Assembly (NCBI RefSeq): GCF_003386665.1
Contig: NZ_QTUB01000001.1
Span: forward strand, 558,001 to 622,000
Length of the DNA stretch: 64,000 nucleotides
Direction of reading: 5' to 3'
From: Xenorhabdus cabanillasii
GTDB taxonomy: Bacteria > Pseudomonadota > Gammaproteobacteria > Enterobacterales > Enterobacteriaceae
Position 1 is the stretch's first letter. Each line of letters begins with the position of its first letter. The position numbers and the translations under genes are program-made. Positions 27,235-36,825 of the stretch are shown piece by piece. The notes beneath the pieces were generated by a model, which searched no databases, was not told where the DNA came from, and worked only from the letters and a program-made list of their open reading frames with translations.

Positions 27235-29282
27235 GTCAGCTTGATTTTATATTAAATTTAATCAATAGGGTTACAGAACCACTTGATCGTATAAAAAATG
27301 CAGTCTCTGGCGTTGCTGAAGAATCACAAAAGGCATTTGGCAAAATTTCGGCGGGTGGGAAAACAATAGCTGACTCGTTCTGGTCAACGCATAGCTTCCT
27401 TGAGCCAGCCATTCAAATGGAGGATGCCCTGCAATCAGCCTCATTACAGGGAATTGATAGCAGCGTTATGGCAAAAATCGCCAAAGATTCTGTGACATTT
27501 AGCTCACAATATGGCAAATCAGCCATTGAGTTTGTGAAATCAGCGACGGAAATTAACAGGGCCATACCGGGACTGGAGCAAACGGAATTGCCCCAGATGA
27601 CCAAAATTGCCAATATCACCGCCGTTGCTCTGAAAACCAGCTCAACGGATGCGGCGAACTATATGGGGAAAATGTTTGACCTGTTCTCAGATCATGCTGA
27701 GTCTGTGGGGCATCTTCAGTTTGCTGAAGAACTATCAGGCAAAGCTGTCTTTATGGCGCAGACATTTGGCACCAGTATGCCCGAAGTGACACAGCTGCTG
27801 GAAAATACCCGTAAAGCAGGGACAGATTTTGGTGTGGGGATAGATGAACAGTTGGCTGTATTGGGGCAGTTACAGGGTACGTTGGGAGGCGATGCCAGCC
27901 GCGCTTATGAGGCGTTTTTATCGGTTGCAACGGGTGGCGCGAAAAGTCTGGGACTGAGTTTTGTTAATGCTTCCGGCCAGATGCTTTCCATGCCGGAAAT
28001 GCTGGAAAAACTACAGGCCAAATATGGCACAAGCATTGAAGGTAATCTGAAAGCTCAGGCTGAGATTGAAGCAGCATTTGGCGACTCTGCTGTGGTGGTC
28101 AAAGCACTTTTCAACGATGTTGATGTGTTAAACAAGAACATGGCTGCGCTAGGTGCAAATGATGGAATGGAGCGTACCCGTGAAATGGCGGCGCAGATGG
28201 CAGATCCGTGGCAGCGGTTACAGGCAATCTGGGAGAATCTTCATATTCTAATTGGTTCAGCATTGTTGCCGGTTATAAAACCTTTGGTTAATTGGCTCGC
28301 GGATACCAGTCAGATATTAGTTCGTTGGATGAAATTGTTCCCCAATATCGCTCGTTGGGTTGGATATATCACGCTTGCGATTATGAACTTTGCCGTTGTG
28401 GGGGCAGTAGCTAATATCGTGATGGGAGTTTCTAAATTTATCCTGATTGGCCTGAGAGGGATCATGGCAGGTTTTACCATGATCACGAAATTGGGCACTG
28501 TGGCAGTATGGCTTTATAACGCGGCTATCATAGCATTTAGTGTCGCTCTGAGAATATTACAGGGTACATTGCTGGTTATCCGTGGGGCAGCTATTTTGGC
28601 AGGGATGGCATTTAATTTTATGAGTTGGCCAGTATTATTGATTATCGCTGCTATCGCGTTGCTAGCTTATGGCATTTATAAGCTGATTCAGAATTGGGAT
28701 GAAATCAAAGCAGCGATTATGGATACAGAGGCATTTAGTATATTGGTGTTTGTTGTGAAGTCGGTTGGAAATGCTTTTGGAGCATTCTTCGATTGGGTTA
28801 TTGATGGCTGGAATAATCTGTGTAATTTATTCAGTAATTTTTCACTGTCCGATATGTTTTCTGGCCTTGGAGACATATTAAGTTTTATTCCCGGTTTCGA
28901 AATTGGATCTATTGGAGCCAAAGTAATTGGGGAAATGGTTAATGATCCAATGGAAAAAACAACGGCTTCCAATATGGGAGTAGGGAAAAATACTCAAAAG
29001 TTGATAACTCAGCCCAATAATATGTTGCAGGGACAATCCCAAACTATATCTCAGCAAATTATGCCTCAGACTGTGCAATCAGTTAATCCGTTGGAAAGTG
29101 AAGGCGTATTAACAGGCGGAAAAAAACTGGGCATTAATAGAAATGGCATGATGAGTGAAGTAGCGAATAATTCACAGACTATTAATGATAACAGCCGCCG
29201 CATTGAAAGTGTGACATTCAATGTTTCCAATGGCATGACGCCGGATCAATTTACGGAATGGGAACAAGTGGCCTATGGATGA
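27231..29282 (+). CDS. Tail tape measure protein
   Basis: A 683-residue protein. The N-terminal 340 residues resemble the conserved domain of phage tape measure proteins (QLLENTRKAGTDFGV near 190, then LGGDASRAYEAF). A group of hydrophobic segments follows at about 350-500, and a polar tail. In tailed phages its length sets the tail length; 683 residues corresponds to a tail on the order of 100 nm using the usual 1.5 angstrom per residue. Start overlaps the chaperone stop by 3 bases; SD is weak, so coupling is likely. Confidence 0.85.
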   Translation: MSQLDFILNLINRVTEPLDRIKNAVSGVAEESQKAFGKISAGGKTIADSFWSTHSFLEPAIQMEDALQSASLQGIDSSVMAKIAKDSVTFSSQYGKSAIEFVKSATEINRAIPGLEQTELPQMTKIANITAVALKTSSTDAANYMGKMFDLFSDHAESVGHLQFAEELSGKAVFMAQTFGTSMPEVTQLLENTRKAGTDFGVGIDEQLAVLGQLQGTLGGDASRAYEAFLSVATGGAKSLGLSFVNASGQMLSMPEMLEKLQAKYGTSIEGNLKAQAEIEAAFGDSAVVVKALFNDVDVLNKNMAALGANDGMERTREMAAQMADPWQRLQAIWENLHILIGSALLPVIKPLVNWLADTSQILVRWMKLFPNIARWVGYITLAIMNFAVVGAVANIVMGVSKFILIGLRGIMAGFTMITKLGTVAVWLYNAAIIAFSVALRILQGTLLVIRGAAILAGMAFNFMSWPVLLIIAAIALLAYGIYKLIQNWDEIKAAIMDTEAFSILVFVVKSVGNAFGAFFDWVIDGWNNLCNLFSNFSLSDMFSGLGDILSFIPGFEIGSIGAKVIGEMVNDPMEKTTASNMGVGKNTQKLITQPNNMLQGQSQTISQQIMPQTVQSVNPLESEGVLTGGKKLGINRNGMMSEVANNSQTINDNSRRIESVTFNVSNGMTPDQFTEWEQVAYG

Positions 29283-29610
29283 GCTTAAATATGTTGATTT
29301 ATTAATTAATGAGCGTGATTTCACGCTCAATTCAGGGAATGAACCGCATTTCTGTAATAACCGGGTCTCTATTGGACAGGATTGTGTTCACGCAATTATT
29401 GAAAGTGGTCTGGCAACAAATTTAATTGCTGAACGCAGTCCGACATTACGTGCAGATATTCAGACTCAGATGGTGATCCTAATCGAAAATGATGAGCGGA
29501 TTATTCCGGGCACCGTCAGCATCAATGAAGAATTACCGACCAAATTATGGATCACGGCGGAAACCTACGATTTTGGCCGTATTAATGTGAGTGTGGGAAA
29601 TGGACACTAA
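29275..29610 (+). CDS. Small phage tail/baseplate protein (DUF2590-like)
   Basis: A 111-residue protein resembling DUF2590, a family that travels with DUF2586 sheath and DUF2597 tube genes. It overlaps the tape measure by 8 bp. Its place between tape measure and baseplate J suggests a baseplate wedge role similar to P2 gpW or T4 gp25, though I see no gp25 signature. Confidence 0.65.
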   Translation: MDELKYVDLLINERDFTLNSGNEPHFCNNRVSIGQDCVHAIIESGLATNLIAERSPTLRADIQTQMVILIENDERIIPGTVSINEELPTKLWITAETYDFGRINVSVGNGH

Positions 29611-30784
29611 ACCAACGATGGATTATGAAAAGGTACTGCGTGACAGCGGGATGCCGACCACGGAAACCGAAATCAGCCAGGCATTTGCGCAGGTTGTGGA
29701 TGAAGCCGGGCTGGTGACCAACACCTCGCGCATGTCCCCGTTCTGGCGGCTGATTAGCACGATTGTCACGCGCCCGGTACTGTGGCTGAAAGAAGCATTA
29801 ATCAACGTCACGCTGAAAAACATGTATCTGGCGACGGCATCGGGCACATGGCTGGATATGTTCGCGTGGGGCGTCAACCTGAAACGTAAACCTGCTTCTG
29901 CCGCACAGGGGGTGCTCCGGTTTTATAAAGCGGCGGGCGCATCGGCTGTCACCGTGCCCGCAGGAACGGTTATCCAGACCGAGCGCATTAATGGTGAAAT
30001 CTATCGTGTCAGCACCACGGAAAGTGTGGTCATCGCGGAGGGTGTCAGCAGTGCGTTGTTGCCTGTAACTGCCGAGGCCGCAGGCGGCGCATTTAACCTT
30101 GCGCCCGGTTATTTTCGGCTGTTGCCTGTGGCGGTGTCCGGCATTGAGCGGGTACAAAATGAAGAAGGCTGGCTGTTAACGCCCGGCGCGGATGCGGAAT
30201 CCGACGATGAATTACGCGACCGTTGCCGCAACCAGTATAACTTGGTTGGCAATTATCATACTGACGCTGTTTACCGGGGTATGATTGCCGCCGTGGCAGG
30301 ATTAAGCATTGACCGTATTTTCTTTCTGCATGATGCACCCCGTGGGGCAGGCACCGCCAATGCGTATCTGTTGCTGGATTCGGGCGTAATCAGCCAGCCG
30401 TTTATTGACGCGGTGAACGATTACATCACTAATCAGGGGCATCACGGGCACGGGGATGATATGCAGTGCCTGCCAATGCCGGAAACGCAGCACGCATTGA
30501 CCGTCACACTGTTTGTGGAAAATCTGGCGAATTACAGCCCGGAACAAATCACCCGCCTGAAAACCGATGTGGGGAACCTTGTTCGCTGCGCCTTTCGGGA
30601 AAACACCGATTATCCGGTGAAGAAAACATGGCCCTATTCGCGTTTTTCTTTTTCAAATCTGGGGCGGGAAATTCACCGTGAGTTCAGTGAGGTGGGATCA
30701 CTGACCTTTTCACTGGGCGATATTCTCAGTGAACTGAGTGTGCCGCGTCTGCAAGCGCTCATCGTGGAGGTGAAAAATGGCTGA
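29600..30784 (+). CDS. Baseplate J-like wedge protein
   Basis: A 394-residue Baseplate_J family protein (P2 gpJ/Mu gp47 type). Characteristic features are the early TWLDMFAWGVNLKR segment near 75, the AGTVIQTE beta region near 120 and the ESDDELRDR motif near 200. Start taken as the ATG at 29600; the frame opens at 29591. It overlaps both neighbours. GC content and codon use are clearly higher than in the tape measure gene just upstream, indicating modular exchange. Confidence 0.88.
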   Translation: MDTKPTMDYEKVLRDSGMPTTETEISQAFAQVVDEAGLVTNTSRMSPFWRLISTIVTRPVLWLKEALINVTLKNMYLATASGTWLDMFAWGVNLKRKPASAAQGVLRFYKAAGASAVTVPAGTVIQTERINGEIYRVSTTESVVIAEGVSSALLPVTAEAAGGAFNLAPGYFRLLPVAVSGIERVQNEEGWLLTPGADAESDDELRDRCRNQYNLVGNYHTDAVYRGMIAAVAGLSIDRIFFLHDAPRGAGTANAYLLLDSGVISQPFIDAVNDYITNQGHHGHGDDMQCLPMPETQHALTVTLFVENLANYSPEQITRLKTDVGNLVRCAFRENTDYPVKKTWPYSRFSFSNLGREIHREFSEVGSLTFSLGDILSELSVPRLQALIVEVKNG

Positions 30785-31433
30785 GTTCAGGGAACGTCTT
30801 GCCCGGCTGGCGTTGCCGTCATGGATGAACAAGGGCGAGCCTGCCAAATTACTGCACGCCGCGCGGGCATTCTGGTCACAGGTTTATGACTGGCTGACAT
30901 GGCCACTGGCCCAACTGGATGCGGAAACCTGTACTGAGGCGCTGTTGTCAGTACTGGCCTGTCAGCGGGATATCCAGCGCTTTAACGGCGAACCGTTGCC
31001 GCTGTTTCGCAAGCGGGTGAAGTACGCCTTTATCAACGCCAGAGACGCAGGCAGCATCGCGGGATTTATTGCCATCTTTGAACGGCTGGGGGTGGGTTAT
31101 GTGGAAATGCTGGAGCGCCAGCCCGACATTGACTGGGATGTGATTATCCTGCGCCTCAGCGACGGACAGATAGCCGCTAACCCGGATTTGCTGATGAATA
31201 TCATCCGGCAATATGGCCGCACCTGCCGCCGCTATCGGTTTGAAGTGATCGCTAAAAATCAGTTACTGATGCGTGTGGGGAGCGTGGGCGCAGACTATTG
31301 CTGTTATCACGCGGCGATGCCAATCCAGCCGTTATTGTTAAGGGTCGGTCATATCGCGGGCGTTGCCGTCTGTGACAATGCCAGCCTCAAGGAAAATACC
31401 GCACCGAATGTCACTTACGGTGCTTCATTATAA
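30777..31433 (+). CDS. Baseplate protein, P2 gpI-like
   Basis: A 218-residue protein directly after baseplate J and overlapping it by 8 bp. Length, position and a region like the P2 tail protein I family (LLSVLACQRDIQRF near 60, LFRKRVKYAF near 80) support the call. It would complete the baseplate wedge and connect the fibres. Shares the high-GC composition of the J gene. Confidence 0.78.
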   Translation: MAEFRERLARLALPSWMNKGEPAKLLHAARAFWSQVYDWLTWPLAQLDAETCTEALLSVLACQRDIQRFNGEPLPLFRKRVKYAFINARDAGSIAGFIAIFERLGVGYVEMLERQPDIDWDVIILRLSDGQIAANPDLLMNIIRQYGRTCRRYRFEVIAKNQLLMRVGSVGADYCCYHAAMPIQPLLLRVGHIAGVAVCDNASLKENTAPNVTYGASL

Positions 31434-31442
31434 GGAAATAGT

Positions 31443-33185
31443 ATGTCTTCAGTGATTACTGTCGATTTTGAAAAATGGAAGGCCCAGCAGGTTGCTGCCG
31501 GAAATGCAGTGGTGCTGGATGAATTTGTCTTTGCCAATGTGCCGGATTTAGATCTGTCTCAGGCGATTAGCCGCAGTGAGCCACTGCCCGCAGCGCAATA
31601 TATTGTCCATCGTCAGGCGGTGAATAAAACGGGGCTGGCCAGTGAGAACGCCGTGGCTTACAGCGTCACACTGGGCACGGAAGTGGGCAACTTTGATTTT
31701 AACTGGATTGGCCTGATAAATAAGACTTCCGGTGTGATTGGCATGATCACCCATGCGCCAACCCAGAAGAAAATCAAAACTGCCAATGGGTTGCAGGGCA
31801 ACGTCTTAACCCGCTCGTTCTTGCTGGAATTTGCTGGCGCGGCTGTAGAGACCGCCATCACGACGACCGCGGAAACATGGCAGATTGATTTTACCGCACG
31901 TTTATCGGGCATGGATGAAATGCAGCGCCTGATAAATACCGACAGCTACGGTGAAGCAGCGTTTTTTGACGATGGTTTTGCCGTGGTGCGTCAGGGTGAA
32001 AAGTATCTGGTGAAAAAAGGGCTGGCTTATGTCGGAGGGTTGCGTGGGGTACTGGAGTTTGACCAGACCTTGAATTCTATGCGCAATACCCGTGTGTATG
32101 CCGATTTTAGCTATCAGGGCAATCTGGTGAGCCAGTGGAAAACCGTAGTGAAAATTACTGTTTCCAATGAGCTGAAAAATTATGTGGATGCGACAGGATA
32201 TCCGCATTATGTGTTTGCGGTTGCGAGTATTGATGATAACGGGAATGTGATTGATTTGCGTCCTAAAGGTGCATTGAGTGATCGTGATATTGCTGACTTG
32301 CAAAAAACATTGGGCAAAGTTCAGCAAGACTATGCGACGAAATCAGAATTATCCAACGGCCTGAATGAGAAACAACACAAAGGCGATTATGCGACGAATC
32401 CGGCACTACAGGCTGTTAACGACAATGCAAATAATCGGTTGGCGATGCACCTGAATGGGGCAGACATTCCTGACAGGAATGCGTTTGTTAACAATCTTGG
32501 CTTATCTGACACTGTCGAGCGTGCACAAAATTCATTGGATAAGCGCACGGGAGGTAACATTAACGGTGCTATCAGTGCCCCGCAGGTGTTTTCAGAGTCT
32601 CTTTTTAGTCTGGGATATGGTGAACGCAATGGGATGCGTTCAGGGGCTGTTGATGATGCCAGTTTCGAAGGTAATAACCTTGAAATTCTATCTTGGTTTG
32701 GTATTGGCTTTAAAGCGTCGATTGATCAAAAAACGCGTATTTTTCTCAATACTCGTAGTGGTCTTATTGCAACGAAAGGAGACATTCGTGCAGAGAAGAT
32801 GCTCTATGCCGGTGACGCGGTGTTAACGCCGTGGGGGGATATTTCAGGCAGTACGTGGGGAGGGTTTCTTAGTCACTGGATTGATAAGCATTATGCCAAA
32901 AAAAGTTCAGGAGTATTAGGTGATAATGGTTGGTTAAAAGACGAATCAACAGGGCTGATTATGCAGTGGGGGATAGAGTCTAGCAGTAACCGGAATTTTA
33001 ATTTTCCACGTGCGTTTGACGAGAAATGTTTCGCGGTATTTGTCACCAACACTTCATCGCAAGGATGGCGTATAGATAATGCGTTCGGTTACCCAATCAG
33101 CCAGGCGGAATTTTTTGCAGCGACAAAAAATGACGAAGGTAAGGTAGGTAGCTTTTCAATTGCATGGTGGGCGATAGGGAAATAA
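31443..33185 (+). CDS. Tail fibre protein
   Basis: A 580-residue receptor-binding fibre. Residues 1-165 match the phage tail-collar fibre N-terminal domain that attaches to the baseplate (SQAISRSEPLPAAQYIVHRQ near 40). The middle is repetitive and polar. The C-terminal 95 residues (from LGDNGWLKDESTGLIMQWG) resemble the gp53-like tip domain found in enterobacterial fibres. GC content drops from the N-terminal to the C-terminal half, which is usual for exchanged fibre tips. The TAA stop overlaps the next ATG. Confidence 0.88.
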   Translation: MSSVITVDFEKWKAQQVAAGNAVVLDEFVFANVPDLDLSQAISRSEPLPAAQYIVHRQAVNKTGLASENAVAYSVTLGTEVGNFDFNWIGLINKTSGVIGMITHAPTQKKIKTANGLQGNVLTRSFLLEFAGAAVETAITTTAETWQIDFTARLSGMDEMQRLINTDSYGEAAFFDDGFAVVRQGEKYLVKKGLAYVGGLRGVLEFDQTLNSMRNTRVYADFSYQGNLVSQWKTVVKITVSNELKNYVDATGYPHYVFAVASIDDNGNVIDLRPKGALSDRDIADLQKTLGKVQQDYATKSELSNGLNEKQHKGDYATNPALQAVNDNANNRLAMHLNGADIPDRNAFVNNLGLSDTVERAQNSLDKRTGGNINGAISAPQVFSESLFSLGYGERNGMRSGAVDDASFEGNNLEILSWFGIGFKASIDQKTRIFLNTRSGLIATKGDIRAEKMLYAGDAVLTPWGDISGSTWGGFLSHWIDKHYAKKSSGVLGDNGWLKDESTGLIMQWGIESSSNRNFNFPRAFDEKCFAVFVTNTSSQGWRIDNAFGYPISQAEFFAATKNDEGKVGSFSIAWWAIGK

Positions 33186-33646
33186 TGATGAGTTACAAGA
33201 TGAAAGATAATAAAACGAAGTCAGCCAGCAGCGATTATTTTTATAGCGCCTCAATAAACGGTTTTTTCTATAGGCCTCCTGAATCACGAGGGGCTGGCGC
33301 TTATCCTGATGATTTGAAACCTGTCAGTGATGCGCTATACCGGGAGATATTTGCAGGACAGAAAAACGGTAAATTAATTGTGGCTGGCGTTGATGGTTTA
33401 CCGATATTGAAGGAGATACCGCCGCCAACGCCTGAGGAATTGCAAGAAAAGGCCGAGTTCGAAAAACGGCGATTGTTAAAGAAAGCGGCAGAGAATATTG
33501 GCATATGTCAGGATGCACTTGATTTGGGCATTGCGACAGAGAAGGAGGAGTCCACATTAGCTAAATGGCGGCTTTACCGGGTGTTACTCAATCGGGTGGA
33601 TTGTTCAACATCACCTGATATTGACTGGCCGGAGAAACCCGAATAA
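33185..33646 (+). CDS. Tail fibre assembly chaperone (Tfa family)
   Basis: A 153-residue Caudo_TAP family protein. SASINGFFYRP near residue 20, the central KLIVAGVDGLPILKEIPPPT and the C-terminal DIDWPEKPE are typical of Tfa. The ATG at 33185 overlaps the fibre stop (TAATG); the longer frame from 33164 lies inside the fibre gene. It folds the fibre encoded upstream. Confidence 0.9.
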   Translation: MMSYKMKDNKTKSASSDYFYSASINGFFYRPPESRGAGAYPDDLKPVSDALYREIFAGQKNGKLIVAGVDGLPILKEIPPPTPEELQEKAEFEKRRLLKKAAENIGICQDALDLGIATEKEESTLAKWRLYRVLLNRVDCSTSPDIDWPEKPE

Positions 33647-34374
33647 TGCACTGGCAGTGTAAAATCCTGCAATTATCCCCGAATTTGTCGGGGATATCCG
33701 CCGCCATCGTGCCCGTACACCCGTTTCTCTACGGGGTCGGGCAGCAGGCCGACAGCGGCAGTTACTTAAGCCCGACGAACGCCATTCATTACCTGTCAAA
33801 TAAACTCACGGGCGCAGGTAATCTGAATGCCCTTGTGTTGATGGTTTGTGCCAAAACCCACGATGAATTTATGCAGCATCTCACGCAATTTTCATCGGTG
33901 TTGCCATTGCCGGTCTTTTCGCAGGTCACACGCATGGCAAAAACCGCGGGCAGTCTGGCTACCACCAAAATGCAATTGCCGGGCAAACAGGGCGGCGGGC
34001 TGCCACAGCCGCAGCCCCTATCAACGGCAACCAGCCGTTTAGCGGCCAATGCCCGGTTGATTGCACAGGCCAAAGCACAGGCCAGCGCAGACAGCAGTTT
34101 GGCGGGGTTAAAATCCCAGTTAACAGGTTTTACCGCCGCCAGACAAAACGCCTTGCAGCAGGTCAGTGATGCCCTGAATGGAGCTCTGGGCAAAACGGCC
34201 AGCGTCTGGGTATTTACCGGAAAAGGCAATGGCACACTATTGGCGGAGAAAATGCGCAAAAATATCCCGGAGCCGGACGCCGTTTATACGCTGGCAACGT
34301 TGTTTGTCGGGAATGACCTCAGTTCATTAGAAAGGATGCTAAACCATGAGCCAGATTATCACCCTCGCCCTTGA
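33646..34374 (+). CDS. Phage tail-module protein of unknown function
   Basis: A 242-residue protein. No family recognised. Residues 105-170 are rich in Ala/Gln/Leu and low in aromatic residues, with coiled-coil-like spacing. The start overlaps the Tfa stop (TAATG) and the end overlaps the next gene by 29 bp, so it belongs to the tail operon. High-GC codon use like the baseplate genes. A structural or hub-associated role is a guess from position. Confidence 0.55.
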   Translation: MHWQCKILQLSPNLSGISAAIVPVHPFLYGVGQQADSGSYLSPTNAIHYLSNKLTGAGNLNALVLMVCAKTHDEFMQHLTQFSSVLPLPVFSQVTRMAKTAGSLATTKMQLPGKQGGGLPQPQPLSTATSRLAANARLIAQAKAQASADSSLAGLKSQLTGFTAARQNALQQVSDALNGALGKTASVWVFTGKGNGTLLAEKMRKNIPEPDAVYTLATLFVGNDLSSLERMLNHEPDYHPRP

Positions 34375-34882
34375 TGGCGAGGCCATTCCGTTAAAAAGCC
34401 TGACCGTCACGCCGTCCGTGATGTTTCAGGATCAAGATCAAAGCGGGCAGTCATCCAGTACCGCTGTCGCCGAACAGGGCATCAAGCCGAAAGAGCTGCG
34501 TATCACGGGGATTATCCCCTTTACCGAACAGAAAACCCTGTCGCGCTTGTTTGCGCTGGCAGAAGCGAAAGAGAACGGCAACCTGAAACGCTACCGGGTG
34601 GCTAATCTGACCGCGCAGGCCATTAACTTCCGTATTGGCACATTTACGGGCACGATTGATGCCAGCAAGGTGGACGGTAAGCAGGCATGGCAGGTCACTT
34701 TTACCTTGCGGGAGCACTTGTCTGTAGCGGAGAAACGTGATTCTCGCGCAGCCAGTAATATTCAGGTTAAGAAACAAACAAAACAGGGCGGAGGTGTAAT
34801 CAAGGAAGAACCAGAAGAATTAAGCTGGTTTGAACGTTATGTATTGAAGCCGATTAATGATTGGATAGGACCAGCCAAATAA
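34346..34882 (+). CDS. Phage tail-module protein of unknown function
   Basis: A 178-residue beta-rich protein (GTFTGTIDASKVDGKQAWQVTFTLREH near 100-126 is not a motif I can assign). The C-terminus is charged and ends WFERYVLKPINDWIGPAK, possibly an amphipathic helix that docks on the spike. The TAA stop overlaps the ATG of the hub-spike gene. Small baseplate hub component is the best guess from context. Confidence 0.55.
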   Translation: MSQIITLALDGEAIPLKSLTVTPSVMFQDQDQSGQSSSTAVAEQGIKPKELRITGIIPFTEQKTLSRLFALAEAKENGNLKRYRVANLTAQAINFRIGTFTGTIDASKVDGKQAWQVTFTLREHLSVAEKRDSRAASNIQVKKQTKQGGGVIKEEPEELSWFERYVLKPINDWIGPAK

Positions 34883-36519
34883 TGACACCGATTAGCCGAC
34901 TTTATCTCTCCGGCGATGAAATTCATTTGGTTGACGCCAATATCATGCTGGAGTTGTCATCTTGTGGCCGTGGTTTTATCACGGCTGAAACAACCACCGA
35001 TTACACTGGAAAACTTGTCCGTCTGGATGTGGGTTACCCGGATTTAGTGCTACGTTGGTTTACGGGTTATGTGGAACGTTCGCAACCCGCACAGAATGGT
35101 TATCAACGCTTATTTGTGCGTGAACTGGTAGGCGTGTTTGATCATCAGTGGCCTTGTTCGTTTCAGCATCCGACTTTGCGGCAGATTACGGACTGGTTGC
35201 AGGAACACAGCGGGCTAACTTTCACCCTACCGGATGCGCCTTATACAGATAAACCTATTCCACACTACACTCACAATGGTACGGGTTACCAATTGCTGGC
35301 GAATCTGGGACTGGTCTTTGCTATTGAAGACTATATCTGGCATCAGTTACCGGATGGTTCGGTTTATCTGGGTAGTTGGGTGCATTCGATGTTTGCCGGA
35401 AAGTCTGTCGAGATCCCCAATGAATTCAGCCAGAATCAGTCGGCGGGTAATACCATGACCATTCCGATGATCCAATCCCTGCGACCGGGTTTTGTAGTTA
35501 ATCAGCAACGGCTGAGTAAGGTCAATCTGAATAATGAAAATATGACCATCACATGGTTACCCAAAGGCCGGCAGGAAAGCAAAACTCCCGCCCAGCGCCA
35601 GATTGATGCCGCCTACCCGGAATTATCAGCCGGGCTGCATTTACCGAAATTTGCCCGTATTGAGGCGCACACCGAAAGTACGGCCAGCGGCGATATCTCC
35701 GACCCGTTCCGCCCGCGCTATGCGGTTGATGTGCAATTGCTGGATAATAACGGCAAGGATGCCGCCGCCCCGGTTTATCGTGCTGTGCCGCTGCCTTTGC
35801 CGATGGCAGGCGGTGAATCGGGTATGTTTCAATATCCGCCCCTCGGCACGATAGTTGAAATTGCTTTCGAAGGAGGCCGACCAGATAAGCCGTTTATTCG
35901 CCAGACCTTAAGTCAGGGCAACACGCTGCCCGATATCAAGCCCGGTGAACAGTTGCAGCAGCAGAGGGCGGAAGTCTCACAGCGCGTGACGCAGGAAGGA
36001 AGCTGGATACGTCAGACCGACCAGACTATTAATGAATCGTCCATGCACCGTGAAGTCAGGGCCGACACAGAAACCCGCACCGTGGTAGCACGGGAAACCA
36101 CGGTCCAGGCCACCGATAAAACAACGGTGTTAGGCACATCGACCCTACTGGCGGGTGCGATTCAGCAAGTGGCTGATGGTGATTACAGTCTGGCGGCCTC
36201 CTCAAATTACCTCGCCTGTGTGGGAAAAGATGCCAATATCGACGTGGGGCAAAAGCTGATAGAAAAAATCGGCCTGCTTCGCCAAAGCATCGCCGGAGTT
36301 AAGCAAGAGATAGTTGCGCCCGTGGTTTGGGTCGGCAGCCAGCAAATCAATGTTATGACACTGATGTTAGACACGCTGGATGTGGTCAAGGAACTGGCTG
36401 AACTGACCGCTGCCCATACCCATCACAATACCGGCACCCCGGAGAACGCTAGTGCAATACGCAACACGGCGCATAAATCTGATGGGCTGAAACAGAAGTA
36501 TTCGCCGGTGATTGGCTAA
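34882..36519 (+). CDS. Baseplate hub-spike fusion protein (gpD/gpV or VgrG-like)
   Basis: A 545-residue protein combining a hub and a spike. Residues 1-240 resemble P2 gpD/VgrG hub barrels. Residues 255-355 include an OB-fold-like spike base (MFQYPPLGTIVEIAFEGG near 315). The following low-complexity, Thr/Val-rich stretch (380-450) fits a beta-helical needle. The C-terminus AHTHHNTG with adjacent His residues may bind metal at the tip. The ATG at 34882 overlaps the preceding stop. The last 86 bp are duplicated at 39736-39821. Confidence 0.75.
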   Translation: MTPISRLYLSGDEIHLVDANIMLELSSCGRGFITAETTTDYTGKLVRLDVGYPDLVLRWFTGYVERSQPAQNGYQRLFVRELVGVFDHQWPCSFQHPTLRQITDWLQEHSGLTFTLPDAPYTDKPIPHYTHNGTGYQLLANLGLVFAIEDYIWHQLPDGSVYLGSWVHSMFAGKSVEIPNEFSQNQSAGNTMTIPMIQSLRPGFVVNQQRLSKVNLNNENMTITWLPKGRQESKTPAQRQIDAAYPELSAGLHLPKFARIEAHTESTASGDISDPFRPRYAVDVQLLDNNGKDAAAPVYRAVPLPLPMAGGESGMFQYPPLGTIVEIAFEGGRPDKPFIRQTLSQGNTLPDIKPGEQLQQQRAEVSQRVTQEGSWIRQTDQTINESSMHREVRADTETRTVVARETTVQATDKTTVLGTSTLLAGAIQQVADGDYSLAASSNYLACVGKDANIDVGQKLIEKIGLLRQSIAGVKQEIVAPVVWVGSQQINVMTLMLDTLDVVKELAELTAAHTHHNTGTPENASAIRNTAHKSDGLKQKYSPVIG

Positions 36520-36573
36520 AATGGTGTTATTCTTTTTTATAGAGATTCCAATCGTTTTTATTCTTAACTGAAA

Positions 36574-36594
36574 ACCACCTCCTGTGGAGGTGGT
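36574..36594. other. Perfect 9-bp hairpin after the spike gene
   Basis: ACCACCTCC-TGT-GGAGGTGGT, 55 bp after the spike stop. It is followed by AGCAACAAG, not a U-run, so it is not a classical terminator. The 36520-36825 gap also has a smaller CCCC-TCT-GGGG dyad near 36704-36714. Such strong GC hairpins in an AT-rich gap resemble transposon-end or REP-like structures; no transposase is present. Confidence 0.5.
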
Positions 36595-36825
36595 CAGCAA
36601 CAAGTTTTGGCTCTGCCTTATTGGTTTTTAGGTTTTACAGTAGCAGAAGTGGCAGGGACTTGTTTTTAGGGATTTTAGTACGCCCCTCTGGGGTGAAATT
36701 GGCTTTATTGGATATAAGTCCCGCTTGAAATTTGGACTTGTGACAGCCAAAAACAATTTCTATCTCGAAGGGCGACTCGAAAGATGAAAGGTTATAATGT
36801 TACTGATATAATTTAATGTTTTTAT

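Noticed and set aside
24490..36519. Tail module as a type VI secretion system or PVC-type injection system
   Set aside because: No ClpV-like AAA+ ATPase, TssB/TssC pair, TssJLM membrane complex or PVC-type duplicated sheaths. Tape measure, tail chaperone frameshift and Tfa are phage features.
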